DNA of 64,000 nt from Levilinea sp. (GTDB taxonomy: Bacteria > Chloroflexota > Anaerolineae > Anaerolineales > Anaerolineaceae). Position 1 is the stretch's first letter. Each line of letters starts with the position of its first letter. Positions 47,595 through 56,889 of the stretch are shown here, piece after piece. The translations under genes and the position numbers were made by a program. The stretch covers positions 20,936-84,935 of the forward strand of contig JARKPO010000076.1 in the NCBI GenBank assembly GCA_029975215.1, in the 5' to 3' direction. The notes below the pieces were generated by a model. The model made no database searches and was not told where the DNA came from. It was given only the letters and a program-made list of their open reading frames with translations.

Positions 47595-49781
47595 TCAAGG
47601 ATGGGACGTGCGCAGGCGGGCAGCGAGGAAATATTCCTGGGCGTTGAGCAGGGTATCGCCCTTATTGGGAACTGAGCGTTGGTAGCTCCCATCCGGAAGC
47701 ATCAGCCGGGATTTGATGTTGTCGCGCAGGTAGACATCCAGCACTTCATCGCGCAGATAGCGCACCATGCGCGTGTCCTCGATGGGGAAGAGAACTTCAA
47801 CGCGCTGGTTGAGGTTACGGGGCATGATATCGGCGGAACCCGCCAGGATGGTTTCACGCCCGCCGTGATGGAAGTAGTAGATGCGGCTGTGCTCCAGGAA
47901 TCGCCCCACAATGCTGTATACGGTGATGTTCTCTGAGACGTGGGGAACGCCGGGGCGCAGGCAGCACACGCCGCGCACGATCAGGTCCACGCGCACACCT
48001 GCCTGCGAGGCTTTGTAAAGCAGCTGGATGATGGGCTTATCCACCAGGGCGTTCATCTTGAGAATGATGTGCCCGGGGTAGGGGCCTTGCTGGTGGGCTT
48101 CGATTTCCTGAAGAATAAGCTCTTCAAACCGGTCGCGCAGGTTGATGGGGGCTACCAGCAGCTTGCGGTAGTCTTTTTTCATGGAATAGCCGGTGAGGTA
48201 ATTGAACAGATCGGTGACATCTGAGGCAATGTCGTCATCACAGGTGAAGAGGGATAAATCCTCATACAGCTGGGCGGTGATGTGGTTGTAGTTGCCCGTG
48301 CCTAGGTGCACATAGCGGCGGATGCGTTCGCCCTCCTTGCGCACTACCAGGGCGATTTTGGAGTGGGTTTTCAGCCCCAGCAGGCCGTAGGTGACGTGCA
48401 CGCCTTCCTGCTCCAGTTTTTTTGCCCAGGAGATGTTGCTCTCTTCGTCAAAACGAGCTTTCAGTTCCACCAGCACAGCCACCTGTTTGCCGTAATCTCG
48501 TGAGGCTTCCAGCAAGGCGTTGACCACGGGCGAATTGCTGCCTACGCGGTAGAGAGTCATCTTGATGGCCAGGACGTTAGGGTCGCGGGCCGCTGCGCGC
48601 AGAAAGTCCACCACGGGGGTAAAAGAGTCGTACGGGTGGTGCAGCATGATGTTGGTGGAGCGCATGGTGGTGAAGAAGGCGTCGCGCGGAGCGTCCGGCG
48701 GGAAGCGCAGGCGCGGGGGGACGGCGGGCAGGTAGGGGCGGTCGTGCAGGTCGAAGCGGTCAATGCGCGCAATCTGCATGACAGACCGCAGGCTGAGCGG
48801 ACCTTCAAGGTTGTATACATTTTTCGGGTCCACCTTCATATTGTCAATGAGGATGTCGCGCACATCCTCAGGCATGTCGCGGTCCACCATCAGGCGAGTG
48901 ACGGCCCCAAAGCGGCGGTTGCGCACGTTTTCTTCCATCGTCTCCAGTAAATCCAGGGCTTCCAATTCCTGAATTTGAATGTCGGCGTTGCGGGTGACGT
49001 GGAAGGAAAAGGCCTCAATCACCTCCAGGCCGGGGAAGAGCTGATCCAGGCGGTTGGTGATGAGTTCATCCAGCCAGATGAAGTAATGATGATGGGGAAC
49101 CGTGCCGTCGCGGCGCAGGCCGCCGGAGGAACGCCGGATGGGGACCAGTTGGGGCAGGGAGGGGGGCACTTTGACGCGGGCAAAGCGGCGCTGGCCGTTT
49201 TGGTTGTCGCGTACGACCACCGCCAGATTGAGGGACAGGTTGGAGATGTGCGGGAAGGGGTGGCCGGGGTCCACTGCCAGAGGGGTGAGCACGGGGAAGA
49301 CGATCTCATCAAAATAGCGGTCCACCGTTTCGCGCTGCCGCAGGCTGAGCTTGTTGTATTTAAGAATGTGGATTCCAGCCTTGTCCAGTTCGGGAACCAG
49401 GGTGCGGTTCCAGTAGGTGCGGGCCTCAATCATGATCTTTTCGGCCAGCTTGCGGATTTCGGCCAACTGTCGCGCAGGGGTGAGGCCGTCCACCGACAGT
49501 TCGGGAACTCCGGCCTCATTCTGCATGATCAGCCCGCCCACGCGCACCATGAAAAACTCTTCCAGGTTTGATCCGACGATGGATAGGAATTTGACGCGCT
49601 CCAGAAGGGGGTTTTGGGGATCCTGGGCTTCTTCCAGCACGCGGCGCTGGAATTGCAGCAGGCTGAGCTCGCGGTTGATGTACAGCGCGGGGGAATCCAG
49701 AGAGATTTCAGCCTCGCTGGGGCTGGCGGGGGCGGGAGGGTGCTCCATCTGTTTTTGTTTGGGGGTCACTTTTTTTGCCAT
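47595..49781 (-). CDS. ppk1: Polyphosphate kinase 1
   Basis: 728 residues; transfers the terminal phosphate of ATP to polyphosphate. The N domain has [48 protein letters not shown], the usual PPK1 opening. The catalytic part includes [29 protein letters not shown]-like [27 protein letters not shown] and [26 protein letters not shown], the phosphohistidine motif (about H493). A second His region is in [17 protein letters not shown] at 49828-49823 and GGAGG lie upstream of the ATG at 49781. Confidence 0.95.
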   Translation of the reverse strand: [728 protein letters not shown]

Positions 49782-49863
49782 CCTCCCATTCCTCCGGTGA
49801 TTTGCTGAGAGCAGATGTTAAGATTATACCTGAATGGGCAAGAATAAGGCAGGCTGGGGATGT

Positions 49864-49896
49864 ACAAAGAAGCTGCCGCTGGGGGCAGCAGGCAGC
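49864..49896 (-). terminator. Probable terminator after the nitroreductase gene
   Basis: Minus strand: 10-bp stem with one bulged base (49872-49881 with 49886-49896), loop of four, followed by TTCTTTGTA. About 28 bases past the nitroreductase stop. Confidence 0.55.
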
Positions 49897-49924
49897 CTCT
49901 GGAGAGTTAGCGGGGGGAAGGGGA

Positions 49925-50662
49925 TCAGCGTTTGCCCAGGGAGGCAGCGTACACGGTGAACAGCTCCTGGCCGTCCAGCCCCAGGGCTGGATTGAGCAGG
50001 TCGTCGTGATAGGCGGCGATGGCGCACACGCCGCAGGCCACGCTTTCGGCGGCCAGATACAGGTTCTGGCACACGTGTCCGGCGTCCAGCAGCAGGTAGC
50101 GATAGCCGCGCTCGCCGTAGCGCCAATACATGCGCTCCAGCACGGCCGCCCAGAAGAAGGTGGCGGCAGAGCGGCGCACCTGTTCCTGATCCCAACAGGC
50201 GTGCACCAGGGTGTCCACCAGGGCGGGATTGCTGTTGACGGGCAGCAGGGCGTGTTCAAGGGCGATGTAACGGTACAGGCCGGGGGTCACGTCTGCCACG
50301 CGGTTAAGCAGCAGAAAAGTTTCAAAGGCATGGCGCGCGCCCGCCGAGGGCACCGTGCGGAAAGTGACCGGCCGGTTGGTGACGTTCTGCACACCCTGGG
50401 TGGCCCACAGCAGGTAGGAAAGCTCGCTGAGGGTCAGGGGCGTTTCTTGATAGTGACGCAGGGTGCGGCGCTGCTCAATGGCCAGGCGCAGATCCAGAGC
50501 GGGGATGTGCAGACTGTCGGGGGAAGGCAGGTCAATCAGGGCGGCCTGGGGCGGGTAAGGCAGCTCCAGCGCGGGCTGGGGCACGCCCTGGCTTTGGCGT
50601 GAGGGTTCCAGGTATTGAGGGGCGGTGCGCTCCATAAAGAGCTTGCCGATGCTTTCGCTCAT
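49925..50662 (-). CDS. SagB-type nitroreductase family protein
   Basis: 245 residues, FMN-dependent nitroreductase fold. RLAIEQRRTLRHYQETPLTLSELSYLLWATQGVQ is the usual FMN-phosphate region; VTFRTVPSAGARHAFETFLLLNRV and GLYRYIALEHALLPV follow the SagB-type subgroup; and YLAAESVACGVCAIAAYHDDLLNPALGLDG holds the second FMN contact. SagB enzymes oxidise azolines in TOMM peptides, but no YcaO or precursor is nearby, so a general oxidoreductase role is as likely. The ATG at 50662 has AGGAG at good spacing. It follows the PIG-L gene by 22 bases. Confidence 0.85.
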   Translation of the reverse strand: MSESIGKLFMERTAPQYLEPSRQSQGVPQPALELPYPPQAALIDLPSPDSLHIPALDLRLAIEQRRTLRHYQETPLTLSELSYLLWATQGVQNVTNRPVTFRTVPSAGARHAFETFLLLNRVADVTPGLYRYIALEHALLPVNSNPALVDTLVHACWDQEQVRRSAATFFWAAVLERMYWRYGERGYRYLLLDAGHVCQNLYLAAESVACGVCAIAAYHDDLLNPALGLDGQELFTVYAASLGKR

Positions 50663-50684
50663 GAGGGAATCTCCTGGGGTAGGG

Positions 50685-51557
50685 TTAGGTTGGGTTTGAA
50701 AAGGTGACCGGCAAACCAGCAAAGAGATCTGTCAGGCGGGTGTCGGCGGCGGGTTCGGGGTAGGCTTGCATGAAGGTCTCTTTGGCCTGGAACCAGCGCT
50801 GCAAACGGGGCAGAAGCCCGCTGGACATTTGCTTGCCGCCCTGGCTTTCGTGACAGGCAGCGGCCTGGGCGCGCTGCTCGGCCACCTCGCGGTAACCGAT
50901 GACGGCATGGGTGGGGAACTGCACCTGGGCGATGGACACCAGGTCAATATCCTGGTTCTGCCCAAAGCGGCGCGGGTCGCGGCCAAAGAGGGGCATCAGG
51001 CGCACAGCCAGGCGCAGGAAGGTGTTGGGGATGGTGTGAAAAAACAGCCGGTCGGGGGTGTGGGGCGGCAGCTCGCTGGGGAAGGTCGAGGGATCGGGGG
51101 CGGCGAAGAAGGCCCGCACGGTGGCCTGGTGAATGGCGATGTGATCGGGGTGGCGGTAGCCGCCGATGGGGTCAAAGGTCAGCACCACCTGGGGGCGCAG
51201 TTTGCGGATGTAGTGAGTGACGGCAGCGGCAACTTCATCCAAAGGGGCAGCGGCCAGGGCGTGGGGGTGAAAGTTGTCGGGAGAACCGCTCATGCCCGAG
51301 TCGCGGTAGTTGAGAAAATGCACCCCGCTCAGGCCGAGGATGCCCGCCGCACAGCGCAGTTCCGATTCGCGCCGGTCGGCGATGGAGGTGAAGCCTTTCA
51401 TATGGGCTTCATCCATCATCCCCACTTCACCGCGGGTGGCGCACACCAGGTGCACCTGGGCGCCGCGCCGGGCGTAATGGGCCAATGTGCCGCCCATGCC
51501 GAAGCTTTCATCATCGGGATGGGCCAAAACAACCAGAAGGACGGCGGGTTCAGACAC
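50685..51557 (-). CDS. PIG-L/LmbE family N-deacetylase
   Basis: 290 residues. The zinc motif AHPDDESFGMGG is near the N-terminus (about 14-25), and the second metal His region is GGYRHPDHIAIHQATVRAF (about 150). Family members deacetylate GlcNAc conjugates in mycothiol, bacillithiol, GPI or antibiotic pathways; no partner gene fixes the substrate here. Length is usual for the mycothiol-type branch. It lies between a DUF3298 lipoprotein gene (10 bases upstream) and the SagB-type gene, in one minus-strand run. Confidence 0.88.
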   Translation of the reverse strand: MSEPAVLLVVLAHPDDESFGMGGTLAHYARRGAQVHLVCATRGEVGMMDEAHMKGFTSIADRRESELRCAAGILGLSGVHFLNYRDSGMSGSPDNFHPHALAAAPLDEVAAAVTHYIRKLRPQVVLTFDPIGGYRHPDHIAIHQATVRAFFAAPDPSTFPSELPPHTPDRLFFHTIPNTFLRLAVRLMPLFGRDPRRFGQNQDIDLVSIAQVQFPTHAVIGYREVAEQRAQAAACHESQGGKQMSSGLLPRLQRWFQAKETFMQAYPEPAADTRLTDLFAGLPVTFSNPT

Positions 51558-51567
51558 GGCGGTTTCC

Positions 51568-52392
51568 TCAGGGGGTGGCGAGAATGCGCATCAGGGGGCT
51601 TTCGGGGCGGTAATGGGGCTGCAATTGGGCGTAGGGTATATGCACCATCTGCGGCCCGGCGGCGTAGGGGGCCACCTGATAGGGGTCAAAGGTGAATTCG
51701 AAGCCCTGTGGGGTGAACACCCAGCGGGCGTAGTTTTCGGGCAGGGGGTTCAGACCTTCGGCAAACAGGGCGTCGCCCAAAATGGGGGTGAGCTGATCGG
51801 TACAGTAGCTTTGCAGCTCGGTCAGATAGGGCGCGCTACTTTGGAAAAGCGCTTCCAGGGATATGGGCTGCTGGGTGAACAGGTCGTAATTGAGGGTCAG
51901 GCTGTAGGAATTGGGGTGCGCGGCCCCGGCCACGTAAAAACCTACGTCCCAGCGCAGGCTGAGCAGGCCGCGCTGGTTGTAGGCCACGGTGTAGCTCAGG
52001 TCCAGGCTGCTGCTCGATTCGGGCATGTTTTGCAGGCGCCATTCCTCATTCACCGCAGCATCAGCGGTAAACCCCTGGCGCAGGCTGTCCACCTGTTCCT
52101 GCACGCGGCGGTTCAGGTCGGCAGCTGCGGCGGAATCGCCCTCAAAGCGGGGGTAATGCAGGCGAAGCTCGCAGGGCGGGTTGGCCTCGGTGATGGTCTC
52201 CGACTGGTCGGAGAAATCGAGGGAGGAGGGCGCGCTGGGGGTGGCCGTGGGGGCAGGGGCAGACGTGGGCGGCGGGTCGGCGGGCTGCGCGGGGGCGGCG
52301 GTGGGGGTGGGGGAAGACAGACCGGGCAAAGAGCAGGCCAGCAGCGCCAGGGCCAGGAACAGAACGGGGATGGACCTACGGAAGGGTTTCAT
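51568..52392 (-). CDS. Lipoprotein with DUF3298/RsiV-like domain
   Basis: 274 residues. Lipobox LALLAC gives lipidated C20, followed by a Pro/Thr/Ala linker (about 26-58). The rest alternates strands and helices as in DUF4163/DUF3298 proteins: LRLHYPRFEGDSAAAADLNRRV, GFYVAGAAHPNSYSLTLNYDLFTQQPISLEALF and GFEFTFDPYQVAPYAAGPQMVHIPY, the last two being characteristic. RsiV uses this fold to bind lysozyme; here no sigma factor is nearby, so its role is unknown. The PIG-L gene follows after 10 bases. Confidence 0.82.
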   Translation of the reverse strand: MKPFRRSIPVLFLALALLACSLPGLSSPTPTAAPAQPADPPPTSAPAPTATPSAPSSLDFSDQSETITEANPPCELRLHYPRFEGDSAAAADLNRRVQEQVDSLRQGFTADAAVNEEWRLQNMPESSSSLDLSYTVAYNQRGLLSLRWDVGFYVAGAAHPNSYSLTLNYDLFTQQPISLEALFQSSAPYLTELQSYCTDQLTPILGDALFAEGLNPLPENYARWVFTPQGFEFTFDPYQVAPYAAGPQMVHIPYAQLQPHYRPESPLMRILATP

Positions 52393-52403
52393 CGGGGCTG
52401 GGC

Positions 52404-53558
52404 TTAATATTGGAACAGAGAAGGATCAACCTGCTGGGCGTAGGCGTTAATGCCGCCGCGCAGGTTGTGGACGCGGGTGAAACCGGCGGAACGCAGCAGG
52501 TGGAGGGCGCGCGTGGAGCGAACCCCGGTGCGGCAGAATACCACGATCTCCTGCTGGGGATCCAGTTCATCCAGGCGGGCTGCCAGCTGGTAGAGGGGGA
52601 TATTGCGCGCGCCGGGCAGGGCTGAAATGTGCAGCTCCACCGGCTCGCGCACGTCCAGCAGCAGGGGCGGGTGAGCTGCACTCAGGCGATGACTGAGCGC
52701 AGCAGGTTCTACATCCCACTCAGCGGGTGGGGTGGGGGCGGCGTGGTCGTTGGCGGGCGCACCGCAGAAGGCTTCGTAATCAATAAGGCCGGTGACGCTC
52801 GGCTCTGGGCCGCAGATGCGGCAGCGCGGATTTTTGCGCAGTTGGATGGTTTGGAAGGATAGGTCGAGGGCGTCGTAGAGCAGCAGCTTGCCGGTGAGGG
52901 TTTCGCCGATGCCCAGCAGCAGCTTGATGGCCTCTGTGGCCTGTAAAGTTCCGATAGTGCCGGGGAGGATGCCGAGCACACCGCTTTCGCCGCAGGAGGG
53001 CACGGCCCCCGGTGGGGGCGGGTCGGGAAAGAGGCAGCGGTAACACGGGCCGCTGCGGGCGTCAAAGACCGACACCTGACCTTCGAAGCGGTAGATGGAG
53101 CCGTACACATAGGGCTTGCCGCTGAGCACGCTCAGGTCGTTGAGCAGGTAGCGGGTGGGAAAATTATCTGTGCCGTCCACCAGCAGGTCGTACTCCGCGG
53201 CGATTTCCATCGCGTTGCTGGCGGAAAAGAGGGTGTTGTAGGCGTCCACCTGGATGTAGGGGTTCAGTTCCAGCAGGCGGCGGCGGGCCGATTCCACTTT
53301 GGGTTGGCCCAGGCGGTCGGAGCCGTGGATGATTTGCCGCTGGAGGTTAGAAGAATCCACCGCGTCGTAATCCACCAGACCCAGGCGGCCCACCCCAGCA
53401 GCGGCCAGATAGAGAGCGATGGGCGAGCCCAACCCGCCTGTGCCGACCACCAGCACCGAAGAGCCTTTCAGTTTGCGCTGACCTTCCATGCCCACATCCG
53501 GCAGGATCAGATGGCGAGAATAGCGCTGGACTTCTTCACGAGAGAGGGAAGGATACAT
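52404..53558 (-). CDS. moeB: MoeB/ThiF-type adenylyltransferase fused to rhodanese
   Basis: 384 residues. An N-terminal E1-like domain has VLVVGTGGLGSPIALYLAAAGVG (ATP loop, about 36-58), DSSNLQRQIIH, zinc cysteines C172/C175 and C246/C249, and C189 in SCGESGVLG at the thioester position. A C-terminal rhodanese domain (about 285-384) has LLDVREPVELHISALPGARN and the active Cys C342 in FCRTGVRS. Such fusions adenylate and then sulfurate the C-terminal Gly of a small ubiquitin-like carrier (MoaD, ThiS or relatives). moaA is divergent just across the promoter region, favouring molybdopterin. The ATG at 53558 has GAGG upstream. Confidence 0.9.
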   Translation of the reverse strand: MYPSLSREEVQRYSRHLILPDVGMEGQRKLKGSSVLVVGTGGLGSPIALYLAAAGVGRLGLVDYDAVDSSNLQRQIIHGSDRLGQPKVESARRRLLELNPYIQVDAYNTLFSASNAMEIAAEYDLLVDGTDNFPTRYLLNDLSVLSGKPYVYGSIYRFEGQVSVFDARSGPCYRCLFPDPPPPGAVPSCGESGVLGILPGTIGTLQATEAIKLLLGIGETLTGKLLLYDALDLSFQTIQLRKNPRCRICGPEPSVTGLIDYEAFCGAPANDHAAPTPPAEWDVEPAALSHRLSAAHPPLLLDVREPVELHISALPGARNIPLYQLAARLDELDPQQEIVVFCRTGVRSTRALHLLRSAGFTRVHNLRGGINAYAQQVDPSLFQY

Positions 53559-53685
53559 GCCGCGGCCTCGTTTCAGATGACGTTGAATTGATGATACCAT
53601 AAGTGGCCCAAGGGGCGCAGAAAATGGAGAAAGGAGCGGCATGGTACAATTAAATCAGGCCGCAGCTTCAGAAAGGAACCTTGCT

Positions 53686-54672
53686 ATGTTTGTGGATGCA
53701 TTTGGACGCTCCATCACGTATTTGCGAATTTCGGTCACCGACCGCTGTAATTTGCGCTGTGTGTACTGTATGCCGCCCGAAGGGGTGGATTGGCAGCCGC
53801 ACCCGACCATCATGCGCTACGAAGAGATCGCCGAAGTGGTGCGGGTGGCGGCGGAACATGGGGTGCGCGAAGTGCGCCTGACGGGTGGCGAGCCGTTGGT
53901 GCGCAAAGATATCACCGAACTGGTGCGCCTGATCGCCAGCACGCCGGGGGTGGAGGATGTGAGCCTGACAACCAACGCCCTGCTGCTGGAAAATTTGGCC
54001 GGGCCGCTGGCGCAGGCGGGCTTGAAGCGCGTCAACATCAGCCTGGACACGCTGGACCCGCAGAAATTTGAGCGCATCACCCGCGGCGGCTCGTTTGAAC
54101 GCTCGTGGCGGGGGATCCTGGCGGCGGAGGCGGCCGGGCTGCGCCCGGTGAAGATCAACAGCGTGGCCATGCGCGGGGTAAACGACGATGAGTTGGCGGA
54201 CCTGGCTGCTTTGACCCTGGAGCGCGATTGGCATGTGCGCTTCATTGAGCTGATGCCGGTGAAAAACCAGGCCCTGTGGGGTGAGGGTTTCCCACCTCCC
54301 CAGGCCGCTTACCTTTCCATTCAAGAAATGCTGACCATCTTGGAGCCGCTGGGTTTGGAAGCGGTGCAAAAAACGGTGGGCAGCGGCCCGGCGCGCGAAT
54401 TTCGCCTTCGCGGCGGCAAGGGGCGGGTGGGCTTCATCTCACCCGTGGGCGAGCATTTTTGCCAGTTCTGCAACCGTTTGCGGCTGACGGCGGACGGCAA
54501 TTTGCGCCCTTGCCTGCTGAGTGACGTGGAAATTCCGCTGCTGCCTACGCTGCGCGCAGGCGGCGATATTTTACCGCTGTTGAGACAGGCGGTGGGCATG
54601 AAACCGGAGAGTCACGAGCTGGATCAGGCGCACACGCCTACAGGGCGCACGATGATGCAGATTGGCGGTTGA
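53686..54672 (+). CDS. moaA: GTP 3',8-cyclase (molybdenum cofactor biosynthesis MoaA)
   Basis: 328 residues, radical SAM enzyme for the first step from GTP toward cyclic pyranopterin. The N-terminal cluster is C21-x3-C25-x2-C28 (VTDRCNLRCVYCMP), the SAM-site region is VRLTGGEPLVR, the second cluster cysteines are in FCQFCNRLRLTADGNLRPCL (about 259-276), and the tail ends IGG, the Gly-Gly conserved in MoaA. The ATG at 53686 has AAAGGA upstream; TACAAT at 53645-53650 is a likely -10. It faces moeB divergently. Confidence 0.95.
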   Translation: MFVDAFGRSITYLRISVTDRCNLRCVYCMPPEGVDWQPHPTIMRYEEIAEVVRVAAEHGVREVRLTGGEPLVRKDITELVRLIASTPGVEDVSLTTNALLLENLAGPLAQAGLKRVNISLDTLDPQKFERITRGGSFERSWRGILAAEAAGLRPVKINSVAMRGVNDDELADLAALTLERDWHVRFIELMPVKNQALWGEGFPPPQAAYLSIQEMLTILEPLGLEAVQKTVGSGPAREFRLRGGKGRVGFISPVGEHFCQFCNRLRLTADGNLRPCLLSDVEIPLLPTLRAGGDILPLLRQAVGMKPESHELDQAHTPTGRTMMQIGG

Positions 54673-54711
54673 GAACGGAGACGTTTTGAATTAGATGAAT
54701 AGGAGGCGCGC

Positions 54712-56049
54712 ATGGAAGACCGTTGGCTGGCGTTTGGTAAAGCGGAGCTGGGGGTGGAGCGGCAGCAGTTGGAAGATGAAGGGGCGGCTCTGCCAGCAGG
54801 GCTGCGGGCAGAGCTGGAAGCCCTTTTGGCAGCGGAGCAGCCTGCGCCGGAGCGCGTACGGCGCTTCATGGAACGCAGCGCAGCTCTGCGCACACGCAAA
54901 GATTTCCCTTTCCGCGAGCCTTCGGCGCTGGAGGCCATTCAAAAAGCGCGTCCGCGTCCCAGCCGCAAATGGCAGGCGGCTGTATTGGGAGAAGAAGAGT
55001 TATTTGACCGCGTGTATGGGGCCTGGCTGGGGCGGTGCAGCGGCTGCCTGCTCGGCAAGCCCACCGAGGGGCTGCTGGTGCGGGATGTGTGGCCGTATCT
55101 GCGCCAGATCGGGCAGTACCCCCTGCGGCGCTATCTGGATTCCAGCCTGCCGGATGAGCTGAAGGCCAAATATCCCTTTGAGACCGCCCGCGGTTATATT
55201 GATGAAATTGACCACATGGTGGAAGACGATGACACCAATTACACGGTCTTATCCCTGGCGGTGATGGAACGCTACGGCTGGGATTTCCGGCCGGAGGATG
55301 TGGCCACTTTTTGGCTGGATAACCTGCCCGCCTACCATGCCTTCACCGCTGAGCGGGTGGCTTACCGCAACTTCTTGCTGATGAAGACCCCGCCGGAAAG
55401 CGCACGCTACTGCAACCCCTACCGCGAATGGATTGGGGCGCAGATTCGCGGCGATTTTTGGGGCTATGTCTGCCCCGGCGATCCGGCGCGGGCGGCGGCT
55501 TTGGCCTGGCGTGACGGCTGCATCAGCCATGTGAAGAACGGCCTGTACGGTGAGATGTGGGTGGCGGCCATGTGCAGCGCGGCAGCGGTGGTGAGCAGCG
55601 CCCGCGAGGCTTTGGAAGCAGGCCTGGAGCAGATCCCCGCCCGCAGCCGCCTGAGCGCGGACGTGCGCGAGGTAATGGCCTGGTACGACGACGGGGTGAG
55701 CGCTGAAGATGCCGTGGGGCGCATTCATCAGCGCTGGGATGATGCCAACCCGCACCACTGGTGCCACACCCTAAGCAACGCGCAGATCGTGGCGCTGGGA
55801 CTGCTGTGGGGTGAGGGGGATTTTGCCGCGTCCATCGGCTGGGCGGTGACGGCCGGCATTGACACGGACTGCAACGGGGCCACGGTGGGCTCGGTGGTGG
55901 GCATGCTCCTGGGCGCGCGGCAGATGCCAGGCGAATGGGTCGGCCCGCTGAACGACCGCCTGGATACCGGCATCAGCGGCTACCAGCATGTGCGCCTGTC
56001 GGATCTGGCGCGGCGCACGGTGGCGCTGGCGCGGGCGGGGCAGGCATGA
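54712..56049 (+). CDS. ADP-ribosylglycohydrolase (DraG) family protein
   Basis: 445 residues. The first 95 residues are a helical extension, after which the family fold starts at VYGAWLGRCSGCLLGKPTEG. Metal-binding motifs are EDDDTNYTVLSLAVMERYG (about 171) and, late, TAGIDTDCNGATVGSVVGMLLGA (about 380); the second usually reads DTDTN, here Cys replaces Thr. Family members remove ADP-ribose from proteins or act on related glycosides. AGGAGG precedes the ATG; it starts 39 bases after moaA and is probably co-transcribed. Confidence 0.85.
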   Translation: MEDRWLAFGKAELGVERQQLEDEGAALPAGLRAELEALLAAEQPAPERVRRFMERSAALRTRKDFPFREPSALEAIQKARPRPSRKWQAAVLGEEELFDRVYGAWLGRCSGCLLGKPTEGLLVRDVWPYLRQIGQYPLRRYLDSSLPDELKAKYPFETARGYIDEIDHMVEDDDTNYTVLSLAVMERYGWDFRPEDVATFWLDNLPAYHAFTAERVAYRNFLLMKTPPESARYCNPYREWIGAQIRGDFWGYVCPGDPARAAALAWRDGCISHVKNGLYGEMWVAAMCSAAAVVSSAREALEAGLEQIPARSRLSADVREVMAWYDDGVSAEDAVGRIHQRWDDANPHHWCHTLSNAQIVALGLLWGEGDFAASIGWAVTAGIDTDCNGATVGSVVGMLLGARQMPGEWVGPLNDRLDTGISGYQHVRLSDLARRTVALARAGQA

Positions 56050-56063
56050 GCGCTACAATAAAA

Positions 56064-56091
56064 ACAGGCATCCAGTTTTTTGGATGCCTGT
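56064..56091. terminator. Bidirectional terminator between the DraG-like gene and upp
   Basis: 11-bp perfect stem ACAGGCATCCA/TGGATGCCTGT (56064-56074 with 56081-56091), 6-base loop. On the minus strand TTTTATTG follows; on the plus strand CATATTTTC. Confidence 0.88.
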
Positions 56092-56124
56092 CATATTTTC
56101 ATAACAGTAAATCAGACAGCGGGG

Positions 56125-56751
56125 TCAGGCCGTGCCAAACTGGCGGTCGCCGGCATCCCCCAAGCCAGGGACGATGTAGCCGTGCTCGTTGAGACGCTCG
56201 TCAATGTGGGCCACGTAAATGGGCACATCCGGATGGGCCGACTGCATGGCCTGAATGCCTTCGGGGGCGGCGATGAGGCCGACAAATTTGATCTTTTTGG
56301 CTCCCCAGCGCTTGAGGATATCCACTGTGGCCACGGCCGAGCCGCCGGTGGCCAGCATGGGGTCGAGGATCAGGCACACCGACACGGTTGGTTCTGTGGG
56401 CAGCTTGTTGTAATATTCAACCGGCTTGAGGGTGCGCTCGTCGCGGTACAGGCCGATATGCCAGACTTCAGCGGAGGGCATGAGCTCCCAAATGCCTTCC
56501 ACCATGCCCAGGCCCGCGCGCAGGATGGGAACCAGGCCAATTTTCTCCTGGAGGCGGTAGGCGGTGGTGCGCATGATGGGGGTTTCAATCTCTACCGGCT
56601 CGGTCACCAGATCCAGGGTGGCTTCGTACACCAGCAGGGCAGCCAGCTCTTTGATCAGCTGGCGAAATTTCTTAGGTTCGGTGGAGGTCTGGCGCAGCAG
56701 ACTGAGCTTGTGCGCGACCAGCGGGTGAGGGGAAACGTGGACGTTTGACAT
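56125..56751 (-). CDS. upp: Uracil phosphoribosyltransferase
   Basis: 208 residues, standard length. It makes UMP from uracil and PRPP. The PRPP loop is [21 protein letters not shown] (about 126-146), the opening [24 protein letters not shown] is usual, and the C-terminal uracil-binding segment is [21 protein letters not shown] lies before the ATG at 56751, and a TATACT at 56796-56791 is a likely -10. Confidence 0.96.
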   Translation of the reverse strand: MSNVHVSPHPLVAHKLSLLRQTSTEPKKFRQLIKELAALLVYEATLDLVTEPVEIETPIMRTTAYRLQEKIGLVPILRAGLGMVEGIWELMPSAEVWHIGLYRDERTLKPVEYYNKLPTEPTVSVCLILDPMLATGGSAVATVDILKRWGAKKIKFVGLIAAPEGIQAMQSAHPDVPIYVAHIDERLNEHGYIVPGLGDAGDRQFGTA

Positions 56752-56889
56752 GGAAACCTCCAGGAGGGGGATGAGTCAATGCTTTCTGGTAGTATAACGT
56801 GAAGTGCGCGATTCTACGAGTTGAACGAGGCCAGAATTTTGCCCAAAATTCACCTGTGGCGGGGCGGCTTCCTCAAAAGCGGCTTGGGG

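Noticed and set aside
49925..50662. Azole-modified peptide (TOMM) cluster around the SagB-type gene
   Set aside because: No YcaO cyclodehydratase, precursor peptide or exporter is near; the MoeB-rhodanese gene is better explained by sulfur-carrier activation.
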